64,000 nt of DNA from Serinus canaria. Lineage: Eukaryota; Chordata; Aves; Passeriformes; Fringillidae. The translations under genes were made by a program, and so were the position numbers. Of the stretch, positions 52,725 through 63,091 are shown piece after piece; the stretch's first letter is position 1; each line of letters begins with the position of its first letter. Location of the stretch: positions 12,119,001-12,183,000 of the forward strand of contig NC_066333.1 of assembly GCF_022539315.1 (NCBI RefSeq), given 5' to 3'. A model generated the notes under the pieces. That model had not been told where the DNA came from and did no database searches. It saw nothing but the letters and a program-made list of their open reading frames with translations.

Positions 52725-55700
52725 CTAGAGACAAAAATAATCTACAATTACTCTCTTCAAAGAAAAAATATCAGCATTACTTAAAATGTAAGAATATGAA
52801 TATTCCAAGAGTTTGGTTTATTAAGATTTTATCTTAAAGCCTTTAAGACCTATGATATTGGACCACACTGGTGAATTAGGAACAGCTTACTTGAACAAGC
52901 AATTACAAGAATTAGACATATAAAGTAAAATTTAAGAGACTTTTATCCATTTCTAAATTATAAAATATTTTTGATTAAAAAAAATAATATACCTCTAAAT
53001 TCTACTTTACAAATACAGCCTAGGAACTCAGTATGATTTCTCCTAGAAGTCATTCAAGGCAGAGAAAAAACCAAACCTTTAATGGCCACCCAGCTTCACT
53101 TTCTGTTTTCTATCTTTTAAATGACATAAGGTCACATTTTTTCCAAGTGAAGCCCAGGCTCTACAGGCAACTGCAGAGTTTTCTCTTCCCCAGCTGCAGA
53201 TGCAAATGTCCTGTTTTGCATATCATTTTCATACACATTACCAAATTAATGCCCAAGTATCCAAATCAGGGAGAGTAAACAGCAATAAAGCTACTGAGGT
53301 CCAGCATTCAAGTTGGAAATTACCATCGCCATGGACAAGAAATGGCTCTGGGAAGGAAGGAAGGTTAGTACTTAGCACCAACTGATTTTACTATTTAATA
53401 CTGGTTTACAGATCTGAAAGTCTACCCAAGCAGCAGAAGTGAAGAATTCATCTGCCCTGGCACCAACAAATATTTTAATGTGGGCAGAGGACTAAATATG
53501 ATGCAGTGAATTAAAATTTAGCTCTCTGTGGCATGCAACTGAATTAATCTATGTGATTTCTGCATTCATTTCACCCAAAACCACAAGGAACATTATCCTC
53601 CAAGCACCATGAAAATCAGTTACATTCCAAGCTTGCTGCCCTCCCTCCTTTAACTATTAGGAAGCATTGATTTTCCACAGATCATGGTTTGCTGTGGTTC
53701 TGCTGCATCTGTATTGTTAAGTGTGGAAGAGAAATACATAAACAAGCACCATCAAAAGCCTCACTAAGTGGCAGTGAAAATTTAATAGAGAGCATTCAAA
53801 CACTGGGTTAAGTGTTTATAATCACAGTGACAGCTTTTTTCCCTGCACCAGCAGCAGAGATGTGCATTTCACAAGCTCTGTGGGAAGCTGTCAGGGTGCC
53901 ACGCTGCCCTGTGACACTGCCCACGGCACAACGTGTGTGAGCAACCATAGCAACCTCTGAATCAGCAAATTTACAGTTTGCTCATCCACATTTGTAAACC
54001 AGCATCATTTAGCAATCCTGTCCAGCTGGAGCTGAAACACCACAAATTCACAGCTTCAATGTTTAACTTCATCAGGTGGCCAAAATGGCCATTTTAAGTT
54101 CTCTTAGAAATCAGAAAGGTTGACCTACTACTTATAAAAAACACCAAAGGCTTCACAAGAAGAAGAGTCTTGGTTGTCAACTGAAAGTATGACCACGAGT
54201 CTAAAGCCTTCTTACCTTTGACCAATCATAGCTGGAAGCATAAGCAAATATATTGCCATTGTGGTTGAAACAACAAGCAGATATTGGCTGGTCCAGCTGC
54301 TCTGAGGTTTTTAGCTTTGTCCGTGCATCTTTATCCCAGAAGCTGAATCTCCCATCAGACCCTACTGTGGCCAGAGTACCATGGACAGGGTGGAATGCAA
54401 TCCCATTAACCTGCAGAACCACACAGAACACCATGAAAAACACCATGATGGACACACTCTCAGAAGGTGTGATGAAGTCTACAAGAGTAAATACATTAAA
54501 TTTCAATTAAATACAGCTCTTAAATCTTTAAAATTTCTTTGGAGAAAAAAATCCCCAACCAAAGAAAAACCACCAAAACAACAAGAAAAACACCATCTTT
54601 TTGGCTTAGTACGTAATAATTCAATGCATAATGCTATTACACAACCATTGCTTCAATATCTGCAAAATCAACAAGTTGAATCTGTTGACAAGCAGATCCA
54701 ATGAAAGTGCTTGTTTTATGGGAGTATAAAAAATTGCCTTTTCTCTTAAAGAATGACTGTGACAGATCTTTAAATGTGTCTTAGCCTTAGGCAAGATAAA
54801 AGGTGAAGGAGAACAATTCAGAGCCAACTTTACATTAGAAGTATACAGTGTATATATGATACATGTTGGATACTCACAGCATAGATGTCCTGAGGTGCTG
54901 ATGTGTTTGTTCCATTGGAGCGATGGCATTTAAAAGTGAAATTATCTTTTGCACTGGAAAGGAAATTAAAAAGTTAAAAATATTTTTTAAAAAAGCTTTT
55001 AATTTCCATCACTGTGACCTAAGCAATAAAGAGAGGATGTTTTATTGAATACTTACGGGTTTGGGGGGTTGATATAATGAATAGCTACTCTGCCTTCAAT
55101 GCTTCCAAGGGCAAATCCAGTTGGTTTGTTCACTTTGTCTTTGAAAATAGCAACACAGCGATGCTGAATTTGAGAAAGATACAAAGGAGTTTTAGACAGA
55201 GATATCTTTTCCACAGGGACACAAAACTTCAAAGTCATCAATGTAAGGTAAAGCAAAACCACTAGCAAGGTCAAGAGATAGCTCAAATTCTGTTGAGAAT
55301 TTGGGCAACAGTTTAAATTTCTAAATCCTTGTGAGGATGAGCAACAGATCACTGGAAAACAAGAGCATTACCACACTAAGATAACTTGGTTTTGAAACAT
55401 TGCATGTTTTTACAAAAAATGTCAAGTCCACAATGTCAATGATCCATATAAATACAAATATTATTATTTACCTGGTGTTTCAGAGGAGATTCTATTCTTC
55501 TAAATTCAGAAGGCTGGTTCTCTAACTGATAAACTATCAAACCCCTTTCTGCAGTGGCCACAGCTGCCATAGGATGAACCTGGACAAGGTTGTACAACAG
55601 GTTGGAAGAGAGACATTTGTGTTATTTGCATGGCAGAACACTCTAAAGAACTAAAAGGAATGAGAGGGAGGGAAATAGGAAGCAGATATGTGAATAAATG

Positions 55701-58382
55701 AACTTTATCTTCAAACACAAGTCAGTTTTTCCCTGTCACTGAGAAATTAAACACACCAAAAATCTTCTACTTCTGTGCTGATTGTTCCAGTGTGAAGTGC
55801 AATGGTGGTTTACAAACTTGTCCAGAACTAAGGGTAGGTCAGTCCTCATGCTGATTTCTGTGATGTTAAAAGGACACCAAGTGTGTTTTGTATGATGAAA
55901 ACCCCTATTTTCTAGGGCCTGATCAAGAAGACCAGATTATGTTCTAGTACTACAATCACACAGCCATCAAACACTAACTGTATTCAAATCCTGTCCTACA
56001 GAACCCCCAAAACTTCTTCCTCCTCCCAGTGATCCAGCTGGCACCAGTTTGCCACATATCCTGACTTACCACATCTGCACAGTAACACCTTTCAGGGAGC
56101 TGCAGAGTCATCATAGGAGTCGGTGAACGGGTATCCCAGAACTGATGGGAACAGAGAAACAAACAAACTTACACCTGGAGCTCAGGATACACCAACAATT
56201 ACCACAGGGCAGGGAATGTAACTGTTTCATTCTTGTTACAGTCAGAACAGTGCAACTCCCTGGGAAGTGAGGCTACTCCATTAATTATTACAGCTTAATA
56301 AAATATTTTCACCTCACGTAAATATTTTTATACACAAATTACTAGCACACTTTGTGTGCATTTGTTTAGATAAAAATCACACCTTCAAAGTTTTATCCCA
56401 GCTTCCTGTCATCACACAGCTGTAATTTGGGGCTTTAATCCAATGGATGGTCTTCACAGGAGCATCATGCTGAAGAAAGAAAGTACAAACACACATGCAA
56501 GAAGCAGTCATTAAAGAGAACAACTCTTCTTAAATTACAACTGGTAACTAATTTTAGTCACCATAATTAAGTAGTCTACAAACAGACACCAACTTCTGAT
56601 TTGAGAATGTAAATCGTAATTCTGTTGTTGTTGCAGTAAAAAGCTGATATTTGTGAAGTCAATTGAATGACTTCTTTAAAATACTTTTCCCCTCTAATGC
56701 ATCAGGGTGACAGTGGGGTCACTGCAGAAGTGGAAAGAGCTTCCTTAAGTAAAACAGAGGAACAGATGCACAGGGTTTTTATATCACTTTGATCACCTGT
56801 TCAGGTGCAATTCACTATCACAAAAATATAAAAATTAGAAAGGTAACTTTTAATAAAAACAGAAAAAGAAAAAAAAACTATTTAGTACTTTGGGCTTTAC
56901 TTACTTGTGCAATCTGAATTGCTTGATTACTGTTGAGATCCCACATTTTAGCAGTTTTATCACATGAAGCAGTAAATACTTTACTCCCATCCTAAAAAAT
57001 AAGAATAAAACCAAGAGATTAGTGAATGGGAAAACCCTCAAGTGTTATTCTCTTCTAGAAACAGTGTAACATCAACGTGACATGTACAGGGAGTGCAAGA
57101 CAAGAAACAAATTCAAATTTATTTATTATTATGTCCTAAAAGAACAAACAGTGCTATTTTTATCTAGCTTTTAACACACTCCTAACTTTTAAGACTCACT
57201 TTCAGCCTTCTTACATCCATGTCAGCCCATCCCACTAGGACACACACTCAGCACACACTTACAGCAATTTCAGTCTGTGCAACAACCATGGGCTGCAGCT
57301 ACCTGTGCCATTCATCTGCCTGCAAACCACACACCAATTTATGTGGACTTCTGGTAAAAAATGTGCATTTGTTTTTAAATAACAACATACATCACTCCAG
57401 CAGGCATCGAGTACAGGCCCTGTGTGCATCTGCTGAGCCTTTGGAATTGTCTGTCCGTTATCCTGAACCTCCCAGCAGCGAACCTGCAACAGAAGCAAAT
57501 GCAGATAAACCCTGTTAACAGGAGCTTGAAAAGACTTGTCCTGGAGACTCCAGCGCTAGTTTATCCAACAAAAAGTATGATTATAGATACCAAAGTCTGT
57601 GTTTTTTTCAGAACTAGTGAAGCCTTGGGTTTTTTGCTTATGTTCCTTTCACCTGTAGAGCCAAAACTCAGTCCCACAATTTCAATTCCACCTCAAGAGT
57701 GCCTTGCAAACCTGTAACCCCTCACCACACTGTCCTGGAGAACCCTGAAGCCTCAGCTGGGCAGAACACAACAGAGAGAAAACATGCCCTCATTTGTCTT
57801 CCCTCCCCACCTGAGCCAGCTGGGATTCCATCCTTCAAACAAAACAAACCTTGTTATGATAACTTATTCAATAATTTGTTCATTTTGGGTTTGTGATGAT
57901 TTATCAACTATGTTAAACTTAGTGCCTTGATACCAGACATAAATTTTGCAGCTCTTCACCAAGTTAGGTTTTCAGGTACCCTGCACAAGCTTTTAGGATC
58001 CCATTTTGCAGTTTAGGCACTTTATTCACCTGCATGTCTAACAGAGAATACTTACATCATTTGCCCATGATCCTGCAATGAGGAAATTACCCGGCAGCGT
58101 TGGTGGACTAAATGCTAAACAAGATATGCTGTCATCAGGTGGAGATGTTACTTCAATATCCTAGGAAGGACAGGAGACAGAACAACTTTAGAAAACTGTG
58201 AACCGAGCCCTTATTACTTCTATAGAATGAGTCAGTAGCTCCTGCTGTGACAAATTAACAGACGCAGCAGCACAGGGGGCTGGCACACGCACCTTCATCG
58301 GGTTGTGGTTATCGGCTGTAGTGCTGCCGAACATGCTGGTACCTCCGGTACCGAACCCCGACGTGGATCCGAACAGACTCAT
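52638..58382 (-). CDS. RAE1: RAE1 mRNA export factor (WD40 beta-propeller), complete, 11 coding exons
   Basis: This gene encodes the 368-residue nucleoporin-associated protein that binds the GLEBS motif of NUP98 in mRNA export and also acts in spindle assembly and BUB-linked checkpoint control. Exons on the minus strand are 58382-58293, 58160-58056, 57483-57391, 56991-56905, 56469-56383, 56141-56070, 55579-55472, 55163-55057, 54953-54878, 54410-54216 and 52724-52638. All junctions are GT/AG, and the joined length equals that of the human protein. Family marks include the MSLFG...TSMFG N-terminus, WD-type signatures CWEV (68-71), MWDL (112-115), FWDT (155-158) and FWDK (299-302), and the C-terminus LKPRNKK. 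Introns are mostly 80-900 bp; the last is 1.49 kb. The start has A at -3 (AAGGATGA). The gene lies downstream of, and in the same direction as, SPO11. Confidence 0.97.
52725..54215 (-). other. RAE1 intron 10 (1.49 kb)
   Basis: This is the longest RAE1 intron, AT-rich, bounded by GTAAG and CTCTAG. I see no gene or clear repeat inside it. Confidence 0.85.
54216..54410 (-). CDS. RAE1: RAE1 coding exon 10
   Basis: Residues 276-340, [11 protein letters not shown]...FSFWDKDA...SYDWSK. It is the largest exon (195 nt) and holds the last full WD repeats. The acceptor is CTGCAG and the donor GTAAG. Confidence 0.96.
54878..54953 (-). CDS. RAE1: RAE1 coding exon 9
   Basis: One base completes the proline codon, then [14 protein letters not shown]...QDIYA. 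The acceptor is TTCCAG and the donor GTGAGT. Confidence 0.95.
55057..55163 (-). CDS. RAE1: RAE1 coding exon 8
   Basis: [10 protein letters not shown]...HYINPPN plus two bases of proline (phase 2). The acceptor is ATTCAG and the donor GTAAGT. Confidence 0.95.
55472..55579 (-). CDS. RAE1: RAE1 coding exon 7
   Basis: Residues 179-214, [14 protein letters not shown]...SPLKHQ. The acceptor is GTCCAG and the donor GTAAAT. Confidence 0.94.
56070..56141 (-). CDS. RAE1: RAE1 coding exon 6
   Basis: Residues 155-178, [11 protein letters not shown]...CYCADV. The acceptor is CATCAG and the donor GTAAGT. Confidence 0.95.
56383..56469 (-). CDS. RAE1: RAE1 coding exon 5
   Basis: Residues 126-154, [15 protein letters not shown]...SWDKTLK. 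The acceptor is CTTCAG and the donor GTGTGA. Confidence 0.94.
56905..56991 (-). CDS. RAE1: RAE1 coding exon 4
   Basis: Residues 97-125, [12 protein letters not shown]...MWDL...IAQ. The acceptor is TTTTAG and the donor GTAAGT. Confidence 0.95.
57391..57483 (-). CDS. RAE1: RAE1 coding exon 3
   Basis: Residues 66-96, [11 protein letters not shown]...DACWSD. The acceptor is TTGCAG and the donor GTATGT. Confidence 0.95.
58056..58160 (-). CDS. RAE1: RAE1 coding exon 2
   Basis: Residues 31-65, [10 protein letters not shown]...GSWAND, first propeller blade. The acceptor is TCCTAG and the donor GTAAG; phase 0 at both ends. Confidence 0.95.
58293..58382 (-). CDS. RAE1: RAE1 coding exon 1
   Basis: Residues 1-30 ([11 protein letters not shown]...NPMK) in phase 0, with donor GTGCGT. 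A TTCGCAG acceptor 7 nt before the ATG (exon edge 58389) indicates a separate upstream noncoding exon. Confidence 0.95.
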
Positions 58383-58510
58383 CCTTGCCCTGCGAACGAG
58401 TGAAAGGTTGAGCCCTGCAAGGCCCTCGAACGTGCCCGTCTCAGCGCAGCCACCACCCCAGCACGCCCCTGGGAGGCACCCAGGGATATACAGATAAACC
58501 AAATTACAGT

Positions 58511-58534
58511 AAAATAAAATAAATAAATAAAAAT
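58511..58534 (+). repeat. A-rich AAAT simple repeat in RAE1 5' intron
   Basis: A run of AAAAT/AAAT units in an otherwise GC-rich region, inside the predicted intron upstream of the ATG exon. Confidence 0.8.
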
Positions 58535-58559
58535 ACACTTCTCGTTGCTGTTGGACCCC

Positions 58560-58965
58560 CACACCTCCCAGCTGCCCTCTCGGGCCGCGCCCTGACAGAG
58601 CCAACCCCGCCGCGCCCCTCGCTGGCACCCGGGGATCCCAAACCCGAGCCCGGCCGGGGGGGATGCCCCTCTGGCGCACACCCCAGCGGGGCTCTCCGCC
58701 CACCCCCCAGGCTGCCGCTCCGCGGAGCTCCCTTTGCCCGTCCGGCGGCACCCGGGATAGTCCCCGGGCGCGGCCGCGGGGCCGCGGGCCGGGTCCGCCC
58801 TCACGCACCGCTGCGGGCCCGCTCCGGCCCGGGACCTGCAACGCGACCGGCGGCGAGCGCGGGACGGGCCGCGCCTCCTGCGCAGGCGCCGGGGGGCGGG
58901 GCCGCGGCTGCGCCCTGCTCGGGCGGGGCGGGGCCATGGGCGGGGCCGGCCGCGCCTTTCATTCA
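58560..58965 (-). promoter_or_regulatory. RAE1: CpG-island promoter and 5' noncoding exon of RAE1
   Basis: This dense CpG block has several GGGCGGGG boxes (58890-58945) and no TATA box. An acceptor at 58391-58390 shows that the ATG exon is preceded by a 5'UTR exon. A plausible donor (GTGCGTGA on the minus strand at 58808-58801) would end that exon at 58809. Transcription probably starts between about 58850 and 58960. The exon end and start site are inferred. Confidence 0.75.
58879..58889 (-). promoter_or_regulatory. NRF1-type motif in the RAE1 promoter
   Basis: TGCGCAGGCGC on the plus strand matches the near-palindromic NRF1 consensus (GCGCA-N-GCGC). It sits among GC boxes at the expected RAE1 start region, a common arrangement for housekeeping genes. 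Confidence 0.6.
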
Positions 58966-59222
58966 AGTTTAGGAGTGGTGGGACAGCCAAAAAAGCCCAG
59001 CTAAATAAATCTACTGAAAATATCATCTATACGATCCATGCCCATGGCTGCGGAGATCCATTTTGGAGGCATTTTCTGTGCAGTCAGTCTGACTCCGTCA
59101 CATAAAAATTAATGTACACTTTAATCACCACAGTTTTCTGCTTCTCTTTACTGTTTTACAGACAACAAAATAAATAAAATGAACAATGGATTCTGTTATG
59201 ATGTGCATTATTAATAGCATTG

Positions 59223-59228
59223 TTTATT
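59223..59228 (-). terminator. Poly(A) signal AATAAA, SPO11 (candidate)
   Basis: The minus strand reads TTTAATAAACAATG about 580 nt after the SPO11 stop. It lies only about 270 bp before the RAE1 CpG-island promoter. Confidence 0.5.
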
Positions 59229-59810
59229 AAATTCTTAATCAGTAACATTCACTTTCTTATTTGTTCATTGAAAACAAATTGTAATTTGATTGCTGGAAGT
59301 TTTATAGCTGCTTGAGATTTGCAGTAATCAGGAATTATTTCTGGCTTTTATGTCTGAATTTACAGCAAACAAAAACCTAAAATAATTTCCAAAAAGAGGC
59401 ACATATAATAAATTCTTAAGCAAGTCTTTCACTCCCTTCAAATACAAAAAGCTCTGTACAGCATCATGCAGTGCTTTAAGACAGAAGGCAAAACAGTTCC
59501 TGGATATATTTTTGAACTTCACGTTTTTCTTGCCAGAAAGAACATATTTCATTATCTCTTCTATTTGTACTATTGCATATGGCACTGTTTCACAGCAGAA
59601 ACCACAGAATGGAAGTAGCAGTAGTCTGCAAAAATCATAATTACTTTTATAGTTTGAACAAAGAAAAAGAGAAGATTATACTCTAGGTGCAGAGATAAAG
59701 AAACTGAACAAGAAATTGACAGATACTCCTTTGTCTCTGCACTTTTTTTTCCTTAAGGGCAGTCAAATTAAATCAATATATAGAGAAACATTTCATTGGC
59801 AGAGCAGCAT

Positions 59811-59930
59811 TCACAGCCATCCACCAAACTGCAGTTTGTTTGGTAAATAGACTCTGGACAGGTAATCTGCTGAGACAGAAGTTAAAACTTGAATTTCAGC
59901 CTTCAGTTTAGATGCTGCCATAATTTCCAG
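59811..59930 (-). CDS. SPO11: SPO11 last exon and stop
   Basis: It encodes LEIMAASKLKAEIQVL...DYLSRVYLPNKLQFGGWL and TGA (59813-59811), matching the conserved SPO11 C-terminus. The acceptor is TTTTAG. Confidence 0.95.
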   Translation of the reverse strand: MEIMAASKLKAEIQVLTSVSADYLSRVYLPNKLQFGGWL

Positions 59931-62900
59931 CTAAAAAAGGGAAAAAAAAAAAGAGGAAAAATTAATGTGTGGGGGAAGCTAAGTAAGAGAATTCCATCTG
60001 CTCATTGTATGTGCATGCAGAGCTGTAAAGTGGTTCAGAGAGACATCCCAGGCTTTCTCAATCTTGCCTTCTTTTAGGGCTACAAAACCTGGCTGATTCT
60101 GCTATCCTAAGAGCTGTCAGATATAGGATCTGTCCTGTGGGGAGTTAGAAATAGAAAACAGTAGCTTTATACAAACCTCTTTTTTCCACAGTGGCTGACA
60201 AGCAATGTAAGGTCTCTTTTGAATACTTGCTAATTTATTTTCATCTTGCTTTGTAAATGGAATCAAGGCATCTCTGCGTATGTTCAATCTGCAAAGAAAA
60301 TAAAACTCTCACATTTCTCACACACTTAAGCATATATTTGTCCATCTTATTTCCTTATATTAAGCCAAAATAATGCATGGTAAGAGTAATGGATTTAAAT
60401 GGATTTTTGTGTAGTAAAACTGCATTTCCTGTCTGTGAAGCAGAAGGATACTTCTGTTTCTTCTGAGGAAATAACTCACCTCTCGAGATCAGACGGAAGG
60501 AGACCAAGCCACTTGACAGAGGGAACAGTGAGATGATGGGCCTCAAAGGACATTGACTAAAACAAGAAAGGTCAGCTGTAACATTCAGTGATCTGTAGTT
60601 TAACTTGGGATATTCTTTTTCCATTTCTCTACTGAACAGTTCTCCCATCCTGCCCTCTGCCTTCCATGCAGTGTGTCCATACCTTGTCTGTAGCCATGTA
60701 ACAGGATAATATCTCCTTGCTCCTCTTTACTTCCTCCATAATGTTCCACATTACTCAAGTATCCCTAAGCAAATTCTCAGGCCAGAATAAAATCTTTACC
60801 AATATAACATTATTTTGTGGCAGTCACCCATCTCACAATTAGGTTCTAGTGCTCCCAGGGTTCCTCCAGCCTTCGTTCCTCTTCTAAGGCAGAAAAAAAT
60901 CTAAATGGTGAACCCTTTTTTATTTGTACTGTCTGAAAACTGCCCGTGCAGCAGAGAAAAACTATGAAATATGGTGAAATCAAACACCTGGCATTACTAT
61001 CCAGTTTGTTTTTGTTGCAGGAAGAGGCTGTGTCTGCAGACGCACAAGGCCTAAAAATCACCTCTTTGTGTTGAATCAAAATGGTAAAAGGTAGCACACA
61101 TTCTGACAAAGGCTGTAGCATTTCATGCATTCCAGCTTCCAGGCTGGGCTACAAAACAAGGTATTTGAAGGGGGAAAAATATACTCACCACAGATCCATA
61201 TTTGTAGACGCACATTATTTCTACACCTGGGTTGCAGAATAGCAAAAGTCAAGTGTCTGTCTGTCTGCACAGTGAGCATGCTTAAGGAGAGACTGTTTAA
61301 AAAATCCATTTTATGGCACAACAGTTATGGCTTTATGATTAGTGAGGTTCTTATGGTTTACATATATTTTTATATTATGTCAAAACAATCAGAATCTCAG
61401 CATGTCACCTTCATGTAGTTAAATGTTTCACACTATTTGTGTGCAGTCAATTCAAACCCAAGGATAATCAGCTCTTTTACACATGGTCAAACATCTCTTA
61501 TTAAAAGTGTCTTTCTTTATCCTGTGTAATTAATATGCCTTAATACTATTTCTTTGAGCTGCTGCTTCTCACTTTGCAGTAATCTCCCTTATTTCAGGTG
61601 GGATCAATGTAGATACATCACCTTCTGAGTGTGTTGGATTTCTGAGCTCTCAGAACCTTCCCATAAGAATGAGAAAGGACATTCTAAACAAATTTTGCTT
61701 TCCTTTTATGTCTTTGAGCCTCTACAGATTTACCATGTGGATCTGCATCCATGAGGGTGAAAATAGGAATTTGAAAAGAATCCCACAGCTTCCTGACCAA
61801 AAGTCGTGTATTAAGATCTGGTATGCCTCTTCCCTAAAGAAATAAAAGAAAAGCAGATGCCTTTATATTAACTGAAACAACATCTGGCTACATATGTGTT
61901 TATATTTGCCATTTAAAAGTGAGCTAACAAACAAAATGCTGGCAGAAACATTTCTCCAGCAGCTGTTTTGCAGGGAAAGTTCTAGACTCCTATTTTGGCT
62001 TTGTGCAGAGGGAGGGCCAGGCTGGGAGCAGCTGGGCAGGTGTTCTGGATTATGGGCACTGCAGGAGCATCAGACATTCCTCTGTTCAAGGAGTTAATTT
62101 GTAAGGTCTGGAAGTTCATACATAGATGTACCCTGGTGTCGGCATAGGCTGGTGTAAGAAGGCCACTTTTTTATCTTAAAAAATATTTATTTATTAATGA
62201 CACTAATGGAACAATATAAAACAAGTTCTTGGTATGACTGACTGAAGCTGGACCATTTGTGGCATAGAAGAATAGAAGTGCTTATCTCTCTTAGGAATGA
62301 CAAATGTTTTTTCCTCATTGTATGCATATTTCGTTTACACATTCCTGTTAATTCCCCTGGCTCCATAGCTCTTTCAGAACAGTCCAAAATCAACCAATTC
62401 TGTTTCATTTGGGTTTGCAAAACCTCAGGTCCTGAAGGACAAAAGGTCATGCAACAGCTGAGCCTTTCTGAGACTGAGCAGCGACTTTGCAGCAGCGCAG
62501 GAATCTGATAAGCTACCAAGCTCTAAGGAGATGTTTGGAGGAAATAAGCCTTTAGAGCATGTATTTCATATGTCTTTGAGGATAATTAAATTTTAACAAT
62601 TATTGTTAAATATGTTCATATTAATTTTATTATGGCCTTTTGCCCAAGTTTGAGCAGCTCTACAATGCTGAAGTATTCCTTAAATTAGGAGTAGCTGGAG
62701 GATATGAAATACGAGGTGCATACCGTGATCATGATACATGGGGACACTTTATTGAAGAAGTCATCATCCAGGAGTCTCTGGAAAGTTGCATCTTTTTCTA
62801 CAATTAATATAAATTTGGCATGTGAGGTTAAATCTTTTGTGTTAAGGCCAGCTGCGTGTAAAATGATCCATCACACCAATCAATTAAAATTAACTGCCCT

Positions 62901-63091
62901 AATACCTGTTCTAGAGCCAAGAACAGTGATCATGACTCAATTTCAGAGCCAACAAGGAAAACAAAAATTACCAGAACCTTGTTTAACTTGGAATATTTCT
63001 TGTTTTTACTTTCTTCTTTTCCGTCTATGATTAGAGTTCTTGCTCAAAGGATACTTTTAATTCCTTGAACATTAGATGGCACAGTAACTGC
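59811..63091 (-). CDS. SPO11: SPO11 meiotic DNA-cleaving protein, partial (C-terminal 197 residues, 7 exons)
   Basis: SPO11 is the topoisomerase VI A-like protein that makes meiotic double-strand breaks. Exons found on the minus strand are 63091-63055, 62833-62724, 61833-61734, 61226-61189, 60556-60480, 60288-60177 and 59930-59811. They join with GT/AG ends into one open frame from AVTVPSNVQGIK to FGGWL and TGA. If the start is set at human residue 200 the alignment is gapless: the Toprim glutamate in IVEKDATF falls at E224 and the DADPHG aspartates at D277 and D279, so the metal-binding triad is intact. The winged-helix/5Y-CAP half with the catalytic tyrosine is not in the window; the next upstream exon must lie beyond 64000 or was missed in 63092-64000. 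The open frame and conserved acidic residues argue for a working gene. Confidence 0.94.
60177..60288 (-). CDS. SPO11: SPO11 penultimate exon
   Basis: It encodes (R)LNIRRDALIPFTKQD...QPLWKKE. The acceptor is TTTGCAG; the donor is an unusual GAG/GTTTGT. Confidence 0.93.
60480..60556 (-). CDS. SPO11: SPO11 exon (SMSFEAHHLTV...)
   Basis: It encodes SMSFEAHHLTVPSVKWLGLL...SDLE plus two bases of arginine. The acceptor is TTAG and the donor GTGAGT. Confidence 0.94.
61189..61226 (-). CDS. SPO11: SPO11 exon (38 nt, VEIMCVYKYGSV)
   Basis: It completes the glycine codon and encodes VEIMCVYKYGSV, matching human GIEIMCIYKYGSM. The acceptor is ACCCAG and the donor GTGAGT. Confidence 0.93.
61734..61833 (-). 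CDS. SPO11: SPO11 exon with DxD motif
   Basis: It encodes GRGIPDLNTRLLVRKLW...TLMDADPH plus one base. The DADPHG motif holds the two metal-binding aspartates. The acceptor is CTTTAG and the donor GTAAAT. Confidence 0.95.
62724..62833 (-). CDS. SPO11: SPO11 exon with Toprim glutamate
   Basis: It encodes (N)LTSHAKFILIVEKDATFQ...CIMIT and contains the IVEKDATF motif. The acceptor chosen (ACACAAAAG) is poor in pyrimidines but gives the gapless fit to human numbering. A better-looking acceptor 18 nt upstream (start 62851) would add six residues in frame. The donor is GTATGC. Confidence 0.9.
63055..63091 (-). CDS. SPO11: SPO11 internal exon (37 nt, AVTVPSNVQGIK)
   Basis: A very short exon found by homology to the human AVAVPSNIQGIK segment. 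The acceptor is GTTTTAG. The donor is a weak AAAA/GTATCC, which leaves one base of the next codon. Confidence 0.85.
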
